From Candidatus Cloacimonadota bacterium (GTDB taxonomy: Bacteria > Cloacimonadota > Cloacimonadia > Cloacimonadales > TCS61): DNA of 7,203 nucleotides. A program made the translations under genes and the position numbers. The notes beneath the pieces are model-generated. The model did no database searches, was not told where the DNA came from, and saw only the letters and a program-made list of their open reading frames with translations. Each line of letters opens with the position of its first letter. The stretch's first letter is position 1. Shown here piece by piece: positions 6,364-7,203 of the stretch. The stretch is taken from assembly GCA_027064945.1 (NCBI GenBank), contig JAMOPB010000433.1, positions 1-7,203 of the forward strand, read 5' to 3'.

Positions 6364-6410
6364 TTCATCCTGAGTGATTCCGATTTATCGGAATTTTATC
6401 GAAGGGTGAA
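6364..6410. repeat. Compound palindrome (two nested stems)
   Basis: The inner stem ATTCCGAT/ATCGGAAT (6377-6384 and 6387-6394) is a perfect 8-bp palindrome with a 2-nt centre. The outer arms TTCATCCT (6364-6371) and AGGGTGAA (6403-6410) pair over 8 bp with one T-G pair on this strand. The CATCCTGAG...GAAGGGTGAAG wording is like dispersed intergenic palindromes I know from environmental genomes. It could be a mobile non-autonomous repeat or a hairpin in RNA; no gene flanks it closely. Confidence 0.65.
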
Positions 6411-6429
6411 GATGTAAAAAATAGATTTC

Positions 6430-6487
6430 TGTCCACGAATTGCACAGATAAACACGAATATTTTATTATGGTTTGTGGTTTGTGTTT
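6430..6487. repeat. Dispersed repeat, copy B
   Basis: This copy matches 6071-6128 at 54 of 58 bases in the same orientation, 359 bp away. Beyond it, copy B carries 22 bases absent from copy A (up to 6509) before both resume with CTCAATT. The extra length is close to three 7-bp words, consistent with a change in the number of heptamers. Confidence 0.85.
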
Positions 6488-6593
6488 TGAGATTTGAGGT
6501 TATATGTTTCTCAATTCAAAATTAAGAATTCAAAATTAAGAATTATTTACGCTTTTCCCTCTTCACGCGTTACGCTTCACTTATTTCTTTCTA
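6468..6593. repeat. Heptamer-periodic tract 2 (eighteen consecutive 7-bp words)
   Basis: From 6468 the sequence can be read as eighteen 7-bp words. The first eleven (to 6544) all have T at position six. They include GTGGTTT-like words, then CAAAATT and AAGAATT alternating twice (6517-6544). After one irregular word, six pyrimidine-rich words follow, among them CTCTTCA and CGCTTCA (6559-6565, 6573-6579). The tract begins inside repeat copy B and ends about 40 bp before the terminator. No coding signal accompanies it. Confidence 0.6.
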
Positions 6594-6636
6594 CAATCCA
6601 ATTCCAGCAATTCTGCAGCATTATTTTTTTATGTAT

Positions 6637-6670
6637 AAAAAAAGAGCCCTACTGGAAGTAGAGCCCTTTT
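6637..6670 (-). terminator. Intrinsic terminator of the secreted-protein gene
   Basis: On the minus strand a 14-bp stem (6657-6670 with 6640-6653) closes a 3-nt TCC loop and runs into a seven-T tract (6637-6643). The stem has two positions that are G-U pairs only in the minus-strand RNA; in plus-strand RNA they would be A-C mismatches. This shows which strand it serves. It lies 20 bp after the stop codon at 6690-6692 and separates this gene from the polysaccharide operon. Confidence 0.9.
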
Positions 6671-6689
6671 AGTTATCTTGATGCTAAAA

Positions 6690-7203
6690 TTATTTTAGCA
6701 GGATCATTTTTTTCATAGAAACAATATTGCCTGCTTTGAATTTATAGAAATAAATTCCGCTTGCACTTTGCTTGTTGCTATTATCTTTACCGTTCCAAAC
6801 TACTGAATGATAACCGGCAGCTTGATCTTCATTTACCAAGGTTTTTACAGTTTGTCCCTTGATATTGTAGATCTCAATCTCAACTTTTTCATCTGTATTA
6901 AGAGCATATCTGATTGTTGTTGTAGGATTGAATGGATTTGGATAGTTGCCTTGTAATTCTGTAACCATTGGAATAAGATCATCAGCGCCAGAACCATTAC
7001 CTGTTCCACTTAATGTTATTGTAGCTTCAGGATTATTCGTGTCATTAGAAGTAATTGCTACTGATCCGGTATATTCACCTGCTGCTTCAGGAGTGAAACT
7101 AACGGTAACGTCAATATTTTCTCCGATAGCTAAAGAATATTCAGAAACAGAAATCTCGAAATCTTCGGTTACATCGATAGTACCGTTTAATTCTGCATTT
7201 CCG
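6690..7203 (-). CDS. C-terminal end of a secreted protein with Ig-like domain and type IX/FlgD-like sorting domain (N-terminus outside window)
   Basis: The reading frame stays open to the window edge (170 residues visible), so the internal ATG at 6966-6968 is not the start. Visible residues 1-69 are a beta-sandwich domain of the ASH/choice-of-anchor-D kind: NGTIDV, VTVSFTPEAAGEYTGSVAITSND, and a closing LSGTG. A short Gly/Ser/Asp linker follows. Residues 81-170 are the C-terminal sorting domain: LQGNYPNPFNPTTTIRYAL, VEIEIYNIKGQTVKTL, GYHSVVWNGKD, SGIYFYKFKAG, and the final KKMILLK. In Bacteroidota and relatives such domains direct export by the type IX system and cell-surface attachment. In candidate phyla the same fold is common on large extracellular repeat proteins. 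The upstream part, function and signal peptide are not visible. A strong terminator follows, so it is transcribed separately from the polysaccharide genes although on the same strand. Confidence 0.92.
   Translation of the reverse strand, partial: GNAELNGTIDVTEDFEISVSEYSLAIGENIDVTVSFTPEAAGEYTGSVAITSNDTNNPEATITLSGTGNGSGADDLIPMVTELQGNYPNPFNPTTTIRYALNTDEKVEIEIYNIKGQTVKTLVNEDQAAGYHSVVWNGKDNSNKQSASGIYFYKFKAGNIVSMKKMILLK

Larger units (their letters stand above)
5955..6636. other. Non-coding intergenic region built from repeats and hairpins
   Basis: No credible gene lies between the operon promoter region and the terminator of the neighbouring secreted-protein gene. I see no tRNA cloverleaf or rRNA signature by eye. 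The region consists of about 100 bp of plain AT-rich DNA (5955-6039), a short inverted repeat (6040-6060), repeat copy A with heptamer-spaced DNA (6071-6163), an inverted repeat (6257-6275), a heptamer tract (6279-6348), a compound palindrome (6364-6410), repeat copy B (6430-6487), and a second long heptamer tract (6468-6593). The remaining stretches hold nothing I can name. Confidence 0.75.

Noticed and set aside
6211..6417. 68-residue plus-strand reading frame in the intergenic region
   Set aside because: It runs through an inverted repeat, the heptamer tract and the palindrome. The repeated Tyr/Thr/Phe words are just the 7-bp words translated; no ribosome site or homology is evident.
6071..6544. 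CRISPR array
   Set aside because: There are only two repeat copies 359 bp apart, with diverged bases and no regular spacers.
6690..6968. A complete 92-residue gene starting at 6968
   Set aside because: The frame continues open to the window edge and encodes a clear beta-sandwich domain, so the Met is internal.

Overview
The window is AT-rich and every convincing gene lies on the minus strand, so transcription runs from high to low coordinates. A polysaccharide-export outer-membrane protein, a periplasmic metallophosphoesterase and a secreted protein with a C-terminal sorting domain of the type IX secretion/FlgD-like kind (PNPFNPTTTIRY) point to a Gram-negative bacterium. The sorting domain and low GC fit the Fibrobacterota-Chlorobiota-Bacteroidota superphylum and its candidate relatives; Cloacimonadota is my best guess, but this is inference without a marker gene.

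Layout, in direction of transcription. (1) 7203-6690: the C-terminal end of a large secreted protein (Ig-like/ASH-type beta domain plus sorting domain), closed by a strong intrinsic terminator at 6637-6670. (2) 6636-5895: about 740 bp without a credible gene. It holds two diverged copies of a roughly 58-bp dispersed repeat, long stretches with a 7-bp period, and three hairpin-forming inverted repeats. (3) 5894-1: five closely packed genes of an exopolysaccharide/capsule export operon that runs off the window. They encode an ExeA/XrtA-type AAA ATPase (TTG start behind a perfect AGGAGGT), a periplasmic calcineurin-like metallophosphoesterase, a Wzc-like chain-length regulator fused to a bacterial tyrosine kinase, a membrane-anchored protein joining an SLBB domain to a LytR-CpsA-Psr (LCP) domain, and the start of a Wza-like export protein. 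The gaps are 5 nt, a 1-nt overlap, an 8-nt overlap and 14 nt, so the genes are probably translationally coupled.

How they may work together: the Wzc/BY-kinase protein and the Wza-like outer-membrane protein would form the usual polymerisation and export pair. The AAA ATPase is of a type often found in exosortase/EPS loci. The SLBB-LCP protein would sit in the inner membrane facing the periplasm, where it could dock to the SLBB-containing export channel and act on lipid-linked polymer. The metallophosphoesterase has a signal peptide and so should act in the periplasm on an unknown phosphate ester, not on the cytoplasmic tyrosine cluster.

The most unusual features are the SLBB-LCP fusion with substituted LCP active-site residues, the BY-kinase whose tyrosine cluster is followed by a basic linker and an acidic repeat tail, and the heptamer-periodic intergenic DNA.
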